A DNA stretch of 64,000 nt from Salarchaeum sp. JOR-1 (GTDB lineage Archaea > Halobacteriota > Halobacteria > Halobacteriales > Halobacteriaceae), in NCBI RefSeq assembly GCF_007833275.1, contig NZ_CP042241.1:1240001-1304000 (forward strand), given 5' to 3'. The notes below the pieces were generated by a model. It did no database searches and was not told the DNA's origin. It saw nothing but the letters and a program-made list of their open reading frames with translations. This document shows positions 27,362 to 37,943 of this stretch, in pieces. Position 1 is the first letter of the stretch; the number at the start of each line of letters is the position of its first letter. The position numbers were made by a program, and so were the translations under genes.

Positions 27362-28596
27362 CTTATCGGTGGACTCCGCCTCTGACTCCATAACGGAGTA
27401 CGAGATAAATCCTCGGTTCGGCTTCACAGTCCCCGACTTCAGGGCGAGTTGACTGTCGCCCGTCCGCCGTGAGTCATGTAGCCCACGACGGACAAACCGC
27501 CATCCAACATTCTTCGCCGCGTTATAATCCGTATTCGCCGTCGCACCACATTTCTCACACTCGAAGAAATCGCGCTCCGTGCGGTTGCCATCGCTGGTAT
27601 GCCCGCACTCGCAACACCGCTTCGACGTGTTCGCAGGGTCAACGTACACGACCTTGATACCGAGTGCTTCAGCCTTGTACTCGACGTACTTGACGAGTTG
27701 GGCGTGCGCCCACTGGTGGAATTTGCGCTTGCTCGGCATCGAGTCGCGGATGTGCGTCAAGTCCTCGAACACGATGTGCGTGCAGTCGTAGGTGACTGCC
27801 TCCGCGAGCAACCGATTCGACACTCGGTGCAGGTAGTCACGATTGTACCGTTCTTCGCGATTGTCACGCTGGACGAGCGTGCGATGTGCGGACTCGGTGC
27901 CCGTTTCTTGGAGGCCACCGCGAACGCGTTCGAACTCGCGGTGTTCGTGCAAGAGTTCTTGCCCTGACTCGAAGTAAGAGGTGCTGGTGACGGCGAGGTT
28001 TTCGATACCGAGGTCAACCCCGAGAACTGTCCTGTCCTCGACGGGTGACTCGTCGGCATCGGGCTTTGGCTTACGGAAGCCGAGATGTAGATAGTAGTTG
28101 CCGTCACGCGCTGTCAGCGTCGATTCCGCTACTTCCCACTCGTCGCTGTCGAGATACTGGTACTGGTAGCCGTTTTCGTCGTCGGGAAGTACCAACTCGC
28201 ACCGCACTCGACTTCCCGGGTGGCGAGTGAGACGGTGTTGTCATCGAACAGGGTCATCGTGTTGGCGTCGTACTTCACCGTAGGCGCGGTGAACTCGGGT
28301 TTTGAGTAGTTGCGGCCCTGTTGTTTACGTTCATCGACGCTTTTCAGAGCTTGTGCGGCTTGGAAGCACGCGAGGATGGCGTGCGGACTCCTTAGACGAG
28401 TTTGGTCACGAACATCGTCGTAGGCGAGCGACTGGAGTTTCCGCTTTCGGGTTTCATAGTGTTTCCAGCCGATGTCCGTGGCAATGTTCGCACCTGTGCG
28501 CCACTCGTCAAGCGTGTCTTCGAGCAGGTCGGCCTGCTCAGGGGACACGGAGAGGCGCGTTATCGCGGTGCGTCTCAGGTAGTCGTCGTCCGACAC
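27317..28596 (-). pseudogene. tnpB: TnpB of an IS200/IS605-type element, one frameshift
   Basis: The N-terminal third (28596 to about 28205) begins MSDDDYLRRTAITRLSVSPE. The rest, in another frame (about 28207-27317), contains RuvC motif I (VLGVDLGIENLAVT), motif II (HIVFEDLTHIRD), the Cys4 zinc finger (CCECGHTSDGNRTE then CEKCG) and motif III (NTDYNAAKNVG). The frame changes near 28200, just after SLATREV. All catalytic acidic residues are present, so a single base change separates it from an intact RNA-guided nuclease. No tnpA accompanies it. It interrupts the PQQ-propeller gene. Programmed frameshifting is possible but unsupported; recent decay or a base-call error is simpler. Confidence 0.85.
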
Positions 28597-29857
28597 GCGT
28601 TCAAAGAATGCCTGTAGTTACTTACTAATTAGTGTTTGGCTGGTGTCTGGGTGACGCGCTCCTCCCCGCCCTACTGTGCTACTCAGCCTTCGTCCTGCGT
28701 TGCTCCTTGAGGACGGGAACTCCGCGCTACCGCACAGTTGAACTACAACCGTACCGTTTGCGACAGCGGCGGAGGCGGATGACCCCTGCCGTACATTCGC
28801 TGTCCATTGTTTCTCGCCCGACTCTGCGGCCAGCGCGTACACGGTATTGTCGTACGATTGGATGTAGACCGTTCCGTCCACGATCGTCGGTGACGCACGG
28901 ATGTTGCCACTTGTTTCGAACCGCCAGCGTTCGCTCCCGTCAGAAACAGCAAACGCGTACACAACCCCGCCAGCGGCAGCCGTGAACACGTGCCCGTTGG
29001 CTACAGCCGGATTGTTGTACGTCCGGCCGGAGAACTGCGTCGTCCATCGCGTTGAGCCGTCAGTTTCGAGAGCGTAGACCGTTCCGTCCTCGGTAGTCGT
29101 TACGACGGTTCCATCGGTAACGACCGGCGCGGAGTAACAGGTCGCGTCGTACGAATACGTCCACTGGCGGGTGCCATCATCAGCACTGACGGCGTGGAGG
29201 GCTGTTTCGCTGTTGGCGTATACCATATCGTTGACGACAGCGGGTGAGCTTGAGAAGACGGCAGAGAAGTCGCTTCGCCAGATTTGGGAGCCGTCTGTTG
29301 AATCAATGGCGTACAGATAGGTGTCGTCCTCGGTTCCACCCGCGGTCGTCCGAGTCTCCAGATATAGCGTGTTGTCCACGAGGGCCGCCGATTGGCCGTC
29401 TGTGCGCGGCTCGAAAAGTATGCTGCTCTCTGTAATGGTGTGAGGGCCGGCGGTCCCGGCTGCCACCCGGTGTTCGCCGGATCCGCTTGATACATTGGCC
29501 ACGACCCACTACCCGCTGACGGATCACCGCTGTCGTCCGATTGAGTGTTCTTCCTCCACGGTCGTCGTGTAGCGCTCAGGCCGACCGCTGATGTCGATAG
29601 TCCAATCCCAATAGTGGCCATTCGAAGCATCCCCCGACGTGTTCGATTGGTATTCATTGACACTGTCCGTTCTGTCACGCGAGGGGTCCTGAATCTTCTC
29701 GTTACAACTGTTGGGATGAACGCCTCGCCTCGTAGTACTGGCAGCTAATACTGAGTGGGGTACCGGGCTCGTCCGGGCAGTTCAGGGATCCTCGTCCCCT
29801 CCAGTTTGCCCAGAGTAACACGAGTCCTGTTTGAATCGCTGGGTCTCCATCTACTGG

Positions 29858-32116
29858 TCAGCTTGGTGAATCTGTCTTTTTCGTGTCGAACTCAAGTCCC
29901 GAGATTTCAATCCGAGCACCACCGTCAGCGCCGTCAGTAACGTGAATCTGCCACTCGTGATCCTCGACAACCTGCTTCACGATTGGTAATCCGAACCCAG
30001 TGCCGTCTGGTGCCGTCGAGTACCCAGCCTCAAAGAGGCTTGCCTGTTCGGCAGCAGTGAGTCCTCTGCCATCATCCTCGACGAAAAACCCGTCAGCAAG
30101 GTCACCAACGGTCACGGTCACGTTGTCGCCACCGTGTTCGACCGCGTTCCGGAAGAGATTTTCGAGTAGCTGCGTGACGCGATTTCGATCCGCTCGAATC
30201 GACCGTGTGACGTCCACCGTCAGGGTCGCCTGCTTTGTCTCGACGTGCTCCCAAGCGTGGGCACTCAGCTCAGCGATGGAAACACGCTCTCGATCCGTGA
30301 CAGGGTCTGATTCACGTGTTACCGAGAGTAACTCGTCGATCAAGGTGCGCATTCGATCATGGGACTGCGCAACAGTGGCAAGATGGTCATTGTCGCAGTC
30401 CTCCCGGGCGAGTTCAAGGTGTCCCTCGGCGACGGTTAACGGATTCCGGAGGTCGTGCGAGACGAACCTGGCGAACTGGTCAAGACGTTCGTTCTGGTCC
30501 GACAGTTCCTGTTTTCGCTTCTGGAGCCGTTCAGTCTGTTCAAGATTCTCTAAGGCAACAGCGATACTCTTTGCCAGCAATTCCCCGAGTACACGATCCT
30601 CCCGGTCGAAGGCAGCTGTCGTTGGCGAACTGGCAACAAGAATCCCATATTCGTCAACCGGGAGGTAGAGTTCACTCCGAATCGGTGTCTCCGGATTATA
30701 CACATCCGGGTTCGTGTGGACATCATCGATTGCACGAGCCTCTCCCTCGGTGTATGCTCGCCATGCAATACTGTCGTCACCAGTGAAGACCGGGGGTGTT
30801 CCAATGAGATTGGCGACCTCCTCGGTGCTGCTCGCCGGAACTAACGCATCTCGATCCGCATCGTAGAGATTGAGCACGTTCGCATCTAGGCCGATAATAT
30901 CACGCGCTGCTTCGACGCTGATTTCTGCGATCTCCTCTTGGGAGTCTGCGGCGAGCAATTCGTGGCTAGTTTCATTGAGCGCTTCTAGCCGCTGTTCGTG
31001 TTCTTTCCGCTCGCTGATGTCCCGAGAGAACACGACGAACTGGTCGTCGTCTGCAATGTTGAGTCGGGCGACGTGTACTTCGACGGGGATCGTTGAGCCG
31101 TCGTTGCGCCGGAATTCTGTCTCGACACGGAATCGATCACCAGTGTCGGTTTCAGCCAATTGTGTTGCGAGATCGTCTGGTGAGATTGTCGGATCAATCT
31201 CCCACACTCCTTGGCCGACGATTTCAGCTTCATCGTAGCCGAGTTCGTCACAGAACCGTCGGTTCGCGCTTCGGATAATCCCGTCCTTGTCATGGATGTT
31301 AATCATATCGGGGGAGTTCTCGAAGAGTGCTTCACAACGGGTTTGTGCCCGTTCGAGTTCTTGGGCCCGCTCACGTTGATCTGTCACGTCGCGGACAGTG
31401 CAGACGAGTTCACCATTGTCGGTCAACGCAAGGACGTGATCTTCGGTAAATGTCTCACCAGTCGCTCGTACACCGATCGTTTCGCCATGCCAGTAGCCCG
31501 CGGCCTCGACGGCCGGGAGGATGTCGTTGCGAATGTCGTCGAGATGCTCGTCCTGGTAGAGGAGTTCCCAGCTTTCACCGAGCAACTCGTCGGGGGCGTA
31601 GCCGTAGAGATCGGCGTACGCTTGATTCACGTAGATGAACTGTCGATCTTCGTCGAGAATACTAATGCCTTCCCGTGCTGTTTCAATGGCGTCGAGCTTT
31701 CGTTGTTGTTCAGTCTTTGCTCGCGCGCGTTCGACGGCATTTCGGATGCGATTGGCCAAGACGGTGTACTGCTCGGCCTCAGAGTCCTTTTGCAGATAAT
31801 CAGTCACACCGGCTGAAATAGCCTCACTGGCAACTTCCTCAGACCCCTTCCCAGTGAACAAGATGAACGGAAGGTTCGGATAGTCAGCGCGAACTGCTTG
31901 CAGAAGTTCGATACCATTCTGGTCTGGCATCTCATAGTCAGCGACCACACAATCAAATTCGCGGCCGTGAAGCGTGGCCAGGGCGTCAGCAGCGCTTGTT
32001 TCTGTTTCGATGCGGAACTGCTCGTCCTCACGCTCAAGAAAGGTTGCTGTTAACTCTCCAAAACCCGGGTCATCATCAACATGGAGCACACGAATCGACG
32101 CCGATGCTGAACTCAT
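29858..32116 (-). CDS. Hybrid sensor histidine kinase REC-PAS-PAS-GAF-HisKA-HATPase
   Basis: This is a 752-residue cytoplasmic sensor kinase. A receiver domain (about residues 5-120, IRVLHVDDDPGFGEL and CVVADYEMPDQNG with phospho-acceptor Asp) is followed by two PAS domains (about 140-260 and 270-385). A GAF domain (about 400-540), a HisKA dimerisation helix with the phospho-accepting His (FARFVSHDLRNPL) and a HATPase domain (LLENLFRNAVEHGG, DDGRGL, GTGFGLPIVKQ) complete it. There are no membrane helices, so it senses something in the cytoplasm or receives phosphate through the receiver. This is the standard haloarchaeal layout; the signal is unknown. The start at MSSASAS is chosen over an ATG two codons upstream. 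It is the intact counterpart of the broken REC-PAS-GAF regulator at the left end. Confidence 0.93.
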   Translation of the reverse strand: MSSASASIRVLHVDDDPGFGELTATFLEREDEQFRIETETSAADALATLHGREFDCVVADYEMPDQNGIELLQAVRADYPNLPFILFTGKGSEEVASEAISAGVTDYLQKDSEAEQYTVLANRIRNAVERARAKTEQQRKLDAIETAREGISILDEDRQFIYVNQAYADLYGYAPDELLGESWELLYQDEHLDDIRNDILPAVEAAGYWHGETIGVRATGETFTEDHVLALTDNGELVCTVRDVTDQRERAQELERAQTRCEALFENSPDMINIHDKDGIIRSANRRFCDELGYDEAEIVGQGVWEIDPTISPDDLATQLAETDTGDRFRVETEFRRNDGSTIPVEVHVARLNIADDDQFVVFSRDISERKEHEQRLEALNETSHELLAADSQEEIAEISVEAARDIIGLDANVLNLYDADRDALVPASSTEEVANLIGTPPVFTGDDSIAWRAYTEGEARAIDDVHTNPDVYNPETPIRSELYLPVDEYGILVASSPTTAAFDREDRVLGELLAKSIAVALENLEQTERLQKRKQELSDQNERLDQFARFVSHDLRNPLTVAEGHLELAREDCDNDHLATVAQSHDRMRTLIDELLSVTRESDPVTDRERVSIAELSAHAWEHVETKQATLTVDVTRSIRADRNRVTQLLENLFRNAVEHGGDNVTVTVGDLADGFFVEDDGRGLTAAEQASLFEAGYSTAPDGTGFGLPIVKQVVEDHEWQIHVTDGADGGARIEISGLEFDTKKTDSPS

Positions 32117-32490
32117 ACGCAATCTTGGTCTGACCGATGACCTGCCAACAGAAAAGCCTTCGATACAGACGGCTCCCTGGGTACCTGGCCAAGCGCCGAG
32201 ACTTTACCATCTCGGCGTACAAGATATTCCCACTCAGTGGCCGTGTTGCGCTTCCCCGAGTCGGGAAGCCTACGGCGCCTAGTGACAGCATCGCGGTGGG
32301 GAGGCGGACTGTGACTTCGCATCGTGCGTGCCCCACCGTGTGGTGTGTAGTGTAGCGGCGCTCGCAACCCGGAGTTCCCGCAATTGGAACCATTGCCGCC
32401 GAGATGTCGAAATCTCCGCATCACCCGGGTCGCAATCCATCCTATCAGAGATGGGCGCCAGTGATGGAGTCTGCGGGAGTTCGCCGCGGC
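32117..32490. other. Non-coding gap with two IS605-like stem-loops
   Basis: No gene is seen. CGCCGAGA and TCTCGGCG (32194-32201 and 32210-32217) form an 8-base stem. GCTTCCC and GGGAAGC (32250-32256 and 32263-32269) form a second. The GC-rich, repeatedly self-complementary sequence between 32270 and 32430 resembles the interior of the PATE-like element at 7966-8325 in style, though I cannot align them. A decayed IS200/IS605 derivative is the best guess. Confidence 0.4.
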
Positions 32491-33852
32491 CTACCGACCT
32501 GGGTCGGGATAGTCGCCTACTGTTTCCGCTAGGAGTTCCCGCGCTGTCTCGAGCAGATCACTCGCGGTCGCGTCAGTGGCTGCCTCAGCGGTGATGCGAA
32601 TGAGGGGTTCGGTGCCACTGGCGCGGATGAGAAACCAGCCGTCGGGCCGAGTAACGCGCACCCCATCACCCGTTGAGACATCCTCCTCGCTGTAGGTGGT
32701 GACGATGTGGTCGCGCACAGCATCGAGCTGCGCCTGTTTGTGCGCTACCTCGATTGATTCGCGTTTGGTGACGTACGTGGGGAGTGTGTCGATGCGATCT
32801 GCGAGTGGGGGGCCGGTGGTGAGGAGTGCGGTGAGTGTGAGGGCGGCGAGCGGGCCATCCGGGCAGAGCGCGCTGTCGGGCCAGATCCACGCCCCACTCG
32901 GCTCCCCGCCGAACACCACGTCGTCGTCGGTCGCGGCGGCCTGCGCGACATACACGTCCCCAACCTGGGTGCGCTTCACCGTACCCCCAACGGCCGCGAG
33001 CGCGTCATCCACGAGCCGGCTCGTGTTGAGGGGCGCGGCCACAACCGACCCCGACGCGTTATTGATGGCGTCACGCGCAAAGAGTGCGAGCAACTGGTCC
33101 CCACTCACGAACGCGCCCGTATTATCGACGGCGAGCATGCGGTCGGCATCCCCGTCGTGGGCGATGCCGAGATCAGCCTCACGGACGCGGACGAGCCGAC
33201 ACAGGTCCTCACAGGTGTCCGGTGTGGGTTCGCTTGGTCGGCCGGGGAACGCCCCATCAGGCTGGCCGTTTAGCGTCGTGACGCTGGCTCCGACTTTGGC
33301 GAGGACATCCGCCGTGATACGGCCCGCCCCATTCCCAATATCAACAACGACATCCATCCCGCTGAGCTCAGTGTCAAGGGAATCGAGCAGCGCCTGCTCA
33401 TGCCGCGTACGCGCGTCCGTAACCCGTCGGCGCGTCCCGTATCCATCCCACTCGGCAGTGGTTATCTGCTCAGTTTCGAGTGCAGTCACGAGCGTTTCCT
33501 GTTGGGCGGTGGTGAACGCCTTGCCCGACGGATTCCAGCATTTCACGCCGTTATCGGTCGGTGGATTATGGGAGGCCGTGACGACAATCCCGGCGTCCGC
33601 ATCGTAGGACTGGAGTGTCCGGGCGACGGTTGGTGTACTTTCGATGCCAGTGGTGAGGACGTCTACACCAGCTTCCTGGAGGCCCGCCGCAAGTGCATCG
33701 ACAAGGGCACGGCCTGAATCTCGTGGATCACGCCCAACAAGGACTGACTCACACGCTGGGAACGCGGTTGGAAACGTCCGGCCGATTGAGACAGCGAGTT
33801 CTGTTGAGACAGTCTCTCCAACCGGGCCGCGAATCCCGCTTGTACCAAACAT
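32491..33852 (-). CDS. glmM: Phosphoglucosamine mutase
   Basis: This is a 453-residue alpha-D-phosphohexomutase. It begins MFGTSGIRGPVGETVS. It has the active-site phosphoserine loop (GIVVTASHNPPTDNG), the metal-binding loop (GIAHDGDADRMLAVD), the sugar-binding loop (VVFGGEPSGAW) and the C-terminal phosphate-binding loop (WFLIRASGTEPLIRITAEAA). The start MFGTSGIRG and length fit archaeal phosphoglucosamine mutases. It converts GlcN-6-P to GlcN-1-P, linking GlmS to GlmU encoded 6-10 kb away in this window, so the full route to UDP-GlcNAc is present. Phosphomannomutase activity is the main alternative. It is transcribed toward the kinase gene, and a TnpA-TnpB element sits directly behind its promoter. 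Confidence 0.9.
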   Translation of the reverse strand: MFGTSGIRGPVGETVSTELAVSIGRTFPTAFPACESVLVGRDPRDSGRALVDALAAGLQEAGVDVLTTGIESTPTVARTLQSYDADAGIVVTASHNPPTDNGVKCWNPSGKAFTTAQQETLVTALETEQITTAEWDGYGTRRRVTDARTRHEQALLDSLDTELSGMDVVVDIGNGAGRITADVLAKVGASVTTLNGQPDGAFPGRPSEPTPDTCEDLCRLVRVREADLGIAHDGDADRMLAVDNTGAFVSGDQLLALFARDAINNASGSVVAAPLNTSRLVDDALAAVGGTVKRTQVGDVYVAQAAATDDDVVFGGEPSGAWIWPDSALCPDGPLAALTLTALLTTGPPLADRIDTLPTYVTKRESIEVAHKQAQLDAVRDHIVTTYSEEDVSTGDGVRVTRPDGWFLIRASGTEPLIRITAEAATDATASDLLETARELLAETVGDYPDPGR

Positions 33853-33959
33853 ATCATGCTGACTGGCGGCCCGCGCAATATGCGTTCTCGTTGGGGCGTG
33901 GCTCAGGTGGTGTGATAGAGTTTCGAGCGCATACCCCCGTCTTCCCGTGAGTGACGAGT

Positions 33960-33980
33960 GTTCCGACAGAGTGTCGGAAC
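33960..33980. repeat. Left-end stem-loop of the IS200/IS605 element
   Basis: GTTCCGACA-gag-TGTCGGAAC is a perfect 9-base stem with a 3-base loop. It lies about 130 bases before tnpA and is the type of hairpin that TnpA recognises at IS200/IS605 ends. Confidence 0.7.
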
Positions 33981-34107
33981 CGAGGAGCGAACAGGCGGGG
34001 GTCGAGCGAACAGCATAGTGTGACAGTCCACCGTTCTATTGCAGGGCTGGATTTCCCACCGTTTTCGCAATATATTTGCCACGACATAACCATAGTGTGT
34101 AGCACGG

Positions 34108-34497
34108 ATGAAGACCACACGGCACGCAACCTACAACCTCAACTACCACATAGTGTGGCTCCCGAAGTACCGCAACGCGGTACTGACGGGAGAGGTTGCC
34201 GACCGTGTGAACTCCATCCTCCACGAAATTGCCGACGAAAAGGGCTTGGACATTCAAAATCTGACTGTTCAGCCTGACCACGTTCACCTGTTCGTCAGTA
34301 GCCCGCCCAAACACAGTCCAGCACTGCTCGCCAACTGGTTCAAGGGCATTTCCTCGCGGAAGTACAATCACCGCCACGCCGACCACGACGGCGAGAAAAT
34401 ACGGTGGGCACGCGGCTACTACGCTGGAACAGCCGGCCACGTCTCCAGCGAAACTGTCGAGAACTACATTGACCGACACAAGGAGGCAGAAGCGTGA
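34108..34497 (+). CDS. tnpA: IS200/IS605 TnpA, Y1 HUH transposase
   Basis: This is a 129-residue protein with the HUH metal-binding motif (QPDHVHLFVSS) and the catalytic Tyr in the C-terminal helix (TVENYIDRHKE). It cuts and rejoins single-stranded DNA at the element hairpins. Length and motifs are complete, so it should be active. Its stop TGA overlaps the GTG start of tnpB, giving coupled translation. It could also mobilise the TnpA-less relatives in this window. Confidence 0.96.
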   Translation: MKTTRHATYNLNYHIVWLPKYRNAVLTGEVADRVNSILHEIADEKGLDIQNLTVQPDHVHLFVSSPPKHSPALLANWFKGISSRKYNHRHADHDGEKIRWARGYYAGTAGHVSSETVENYIDRHKEAEA

Positions 34498-35753
34498 CCG
34501 AACTCACGAAAACGCTCGAACTGACGCTTGTGGACCCGAACGTCCACAAGCGTCAGAAGCTTCGTGAGACACGGGACGCTTACCAGCAAGCACTCCAAGA
34601 GGCGTTCGCCGCTGGCTGTGACACACAGTCAGCTGCCAACGACGTGGTTGTTGAGTACGACCTGAGCGGCTACGCGAAAAACGCCCTCAAGAAGTACGTC
34701 CCACAACTCTGTGGGAACAGCTACGATGCCGACGCGCTTCACGACGACCACCCGGTGCGGTTCACCAACGAGGGCCTGCAACTTGACCACCAGCCACAGA
34801 ACGCTGTCGAGTGGTACGTCAAAATCCCGCACCACGAGGACTACCACCTCTGGATTCCGGCTCGTGCCAATCCCGAACAGCGGGAGTGGCTCGAAGCGTT
34901 GTACGCAGACGACGCCGAAATGGGTGAAAGTCGGCTGTTCGAGCGGGACGGAACGTGGTATCTCCACATCACTGTTACCCGCGACGTGGAGGACGAATCT
35001 GAGGCGTCCGCCGACGAGCAAACGCCCATCGGTGTAGACATTGGAGAAGCGAGTCTCGTCACGGTGTGTCACCGCGACGAGAGCGGTTCTCCTGTTCGCC
35101 CTGAACTGTGGGCCGATGACGGCAAAGCCGTTCGTCGGCTCCGCAAAACCTACTTCACCGCCACGCGACGGCTTCAGAAGCGTGGCAGTGAGCGAATCGC
35201 GGAGTCCTACGGCGACTCGCTGTGGGACCAGATTGACGACGTGTTCCACCGTGTGACCCGCGAGGTCGTGGAGTACGCCGAGTCTGTCGAGAATCCAGTG
35301 CTGGTGCTGGAAGACCTGACGTACATCCGCGAGAACATGGACTACGGCGAGTACATGAACCGGCGGTTGCACGGGTGGGGCTTTGCCAAGCTTCACGCAC
35401 AGATTCGCTACAAAGCCGCCGAGAAGGGGATTCCCGTCGAGACGGTGAATCCCCGGAACACGTCGAAGGCGTGCCACGCTTGCGGTGAACACGGCTACCG
35501 GCCACGACAGGCGACGTTCAGATGCTCGAACGGCGGCTGTTGGGTCGGTGAGTATCAGGCCGACGTGAACGGGGCGATAAACATTGCAGACCGCTACCGT
35601 AGTGGAGAGAGTCACCGCCGAAGCGACCGGAGTTCCCGGCAGAAGGCCGGTGACGATGACTCGGCTACGGATGGGGCCTCTTTGACCGGGCCACAAGACA
35701 GCCACGCCGATGCTGAAACCCAGCAGACGACGCGTGGACCGTATGCGTCTTGA
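34494..35753 (+). CDS. tnpB: TnpB, RNA-guided RuvC-like nuclease of the IS200/IS605 element
   Basis: This is a 419-residue protein starting with GTG that overlaps the tnpA stop. It has an N-terminal helical and beta region, then RuvC I ([14 protein letters not shown]), RuvC II ([12 protein letters not shown]), the Cys4 zinc finger ([13 protein letters not shown] then CSNGGC) and RuvC III ([15 protein letters not shown]). All three catalytic acids are present. TnpB proteins use an RNA from the element's right end to cut DNA at the donor site and so promote element retention. The C-terminal about 60 residues are low-complexity, as in other haloarchaeal TnpBs, and probably overlap the guide-RNA sequence. 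Confidence 0.95.
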   Translation: MTELTKTLELTLVDPNVHKRQKLRETRDAYQQALQEAFAAGCDTQSAANDVVVEYDLSGYAKNALKKYVPQLCGNSYDADALHDDHPVRFTNEGLQLDHQPQNAVEWYVKIPHHEDYHLWIPARANPEQREWLEALYADDAEMGESRLFERDGTWYLHITVTRDVEDESEASADEQTPIGVDIGEASLVTVCHRDESGSPVRPELWADDGKAVRRLRKTYFTATRRLQKRGSERIAESYGDSLWDQIDDVFHRVTREVVEYAESVENPVLVLEDLTYIRENMDYGEYMNRRLHGWGFAKLHAQIRYKAAEKGIPVETVNPRNTSKACHACGEHGYRPRQATFRCSNGGCWVGEYQADVNGAINIADRYRSGESHRRSDRSSRQKAGDDDSATDGASLTGPQDSHADAETQQTTRGPYAS

Positions 35754-35797
35754 AACCAACAGGCCGCTTCGCTCGGCCTGAAATCCTGTGGCGGGAT

Positions 35798-35819
35798 TCC
35801 TCCGCGTTCACGCGGAGGA
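35798..35819. repeat. Right-end stem-loop of the IS200/IS605 element
   Basis: TCCTCCGCG-ttca-CGCGGAGGA is a perfect 9-base stem, followed by GGAGG and the junction with the interrupted minus-strand tnpB. The last bases of the omega RNA scaffold are expected to map here. Confidence 0.75.
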
Positions 35820-35824
35820 GGAGG

Positions 35825-36885
<1,061 letters not shown>

Positions 36886-36972
36886 ATCTTATATGGGGTA
36901 CTGGTATTTCTTCAACGCTGGGGAGTCGGGCTGCTACTGGAGCGTGGTTTGATTCCTAGTTGTCGGCTTTAT

Positions 36973-36992
36973 CCCACGGCTAAAGCCGTGGG
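36973..36992. repeat. IS605-type stem-loop
   Basis: CCCACGGCT-aa-AGCCGTGGG is a perfect 9-base stem. It sits between the truncated minus-strand tnpB and the degenerate plus-strand tnpB and is an end hairpin of one of them. Confidence 0.7.
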
Positions 36993-37932
36993 TTTTCGCC
37001 TCACACTTTCTATAACTGGAAGGGCTTCGAGCTCGACAAGAAGAGTGGCCCCGACGGGTACGGACATCTCACCCTGGAGAAAATCGCCGGCAACACGATT
37101 CACGTCCCGATTCGCCTGCACCGTGACCTCCCTGACGGCGACGTGAAGCAACTCACGGTGAAGAAAGCCAACACCGGGGGAGTGGTTCGTCACATTCACC
37201 GTCGAGACTGCCGCTCTCGAGAAACCCACTGTTGACGAGATCAACCTTGACGACTGCGTGGGGCTTGATCTCGGCATCACCAGTTTCATCCACGACTCCG
37301 ACGGCCGGTCGGTGAACCGCCTCGATCTGAGTGACGATCGTGAGCGGTTGGAGCGCGCGCAACGCGCGCTGTCACGGAAACAACGCGGATCCAACAACTG
37401 GGAGCAGCAATGCCGCCGCGTGGCCGAGCTCCATCAACGATTGTCGAACCGGAAGCGTGACTAGAAGCACAAGCTTGCGCACTTCTACACCACCACGTAT
37501 GACGCCGTGTTTGTCGAAGATCTCGACGTGAAAGAGATGTTGGAAGCCGACGGGAATGCTCGCACCACGCATTACGTTGGGTGGCGCGGATTCATCCAGA
37601 TCCTCAAGCACCACGGCGAGAAAAACGGGTGTTACGTTGTTGAAGTGGATCCGGCCGGGACGACGAAGGAGTGCCATGAGTGCGGGGTTGAGGTTGAGAA
37701 GCCGTTGTGGGTGCGCGAACACGCGTGGCCGAGCTGCGGGTTCACCGCTGACCGGGATCTGAACGCTGCGTTCAACGTGCTGGAGCGTGGGTTTGACGAA
37801 CTAGGAGTGGTTCACTCCGAAGTTACAACGTCTGTGGAGACTGCGGCCGCTGCGGATACCGACTCGGTGGCTGCACGTCGCGTCGTTGAAGCAGGAAGCC
37901 GCGCCCTCAAGGAACCCCTCGTGGGTGAGTAG
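36993..37932 (+). pseudogene. Degenerate TnpB remnant
   Basis: The pieces read in order as a TnpB that lacks its N-terminus: FYNWKGFELDKKSGPDGYGH, a frame break near 37175, CVGLDLGITSFIHD (RuvC I), a TAG stop at about 37462 inside the bridge helix, AVFVEDLDVKEM (RuvC II), CHECGVEVEKPLW then WPSCGF (zinc finger with one Cys replaced by Trp), and RDLNAAFNVLE (RuvC III). Four separate lesions show long decay. Its end is 11 bases before the stop of the UppP-like gene on the other strand. Confidence 0.88.
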
Positions 37933-37943
37933 GGCGGGGTAGT

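Larger units (their letters stand above)
26816..29678 (-). pseudogene. Tat-exported PQQ beta-propeller membrane protein, split by a TnpB element
   Basis: The N-terminal part (29678 to about 29460) has a twin-arginine signal (NTNRTRRGMLRMATIGIG) and SGSWPMYQADPANTGW. It then breaks frame near 29460. The propeller continues in another frame to about 28735 with PQQ/WD-like blades (YLYAIDSTDGSQIWRSDF, VYALETDGSTRWTTQFSG, VYALAAESGEKQWTANV). An insertion (27307 to about 28735) carries a tnpB. The remainder (27306-26816) resumes with GWSYGFDAATGEQQWEHEG and YALRLDDGTQLWSVDA, a Thr-rich stalk, and one C-terminal membrane helix (LLNSLVLPILGVGSALVGLL). Intact relatives are extracellular propellers held by a C-terminal anchor. 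The frameshift and insertion together make this copy non-functional as one polypeptide. Confidence 0.85.

Noticed and set aside
34629..35759. 376-codon minus-strand open frame
   Set aside because: It is antisense to an intact TnpB with all catalytic motifs.
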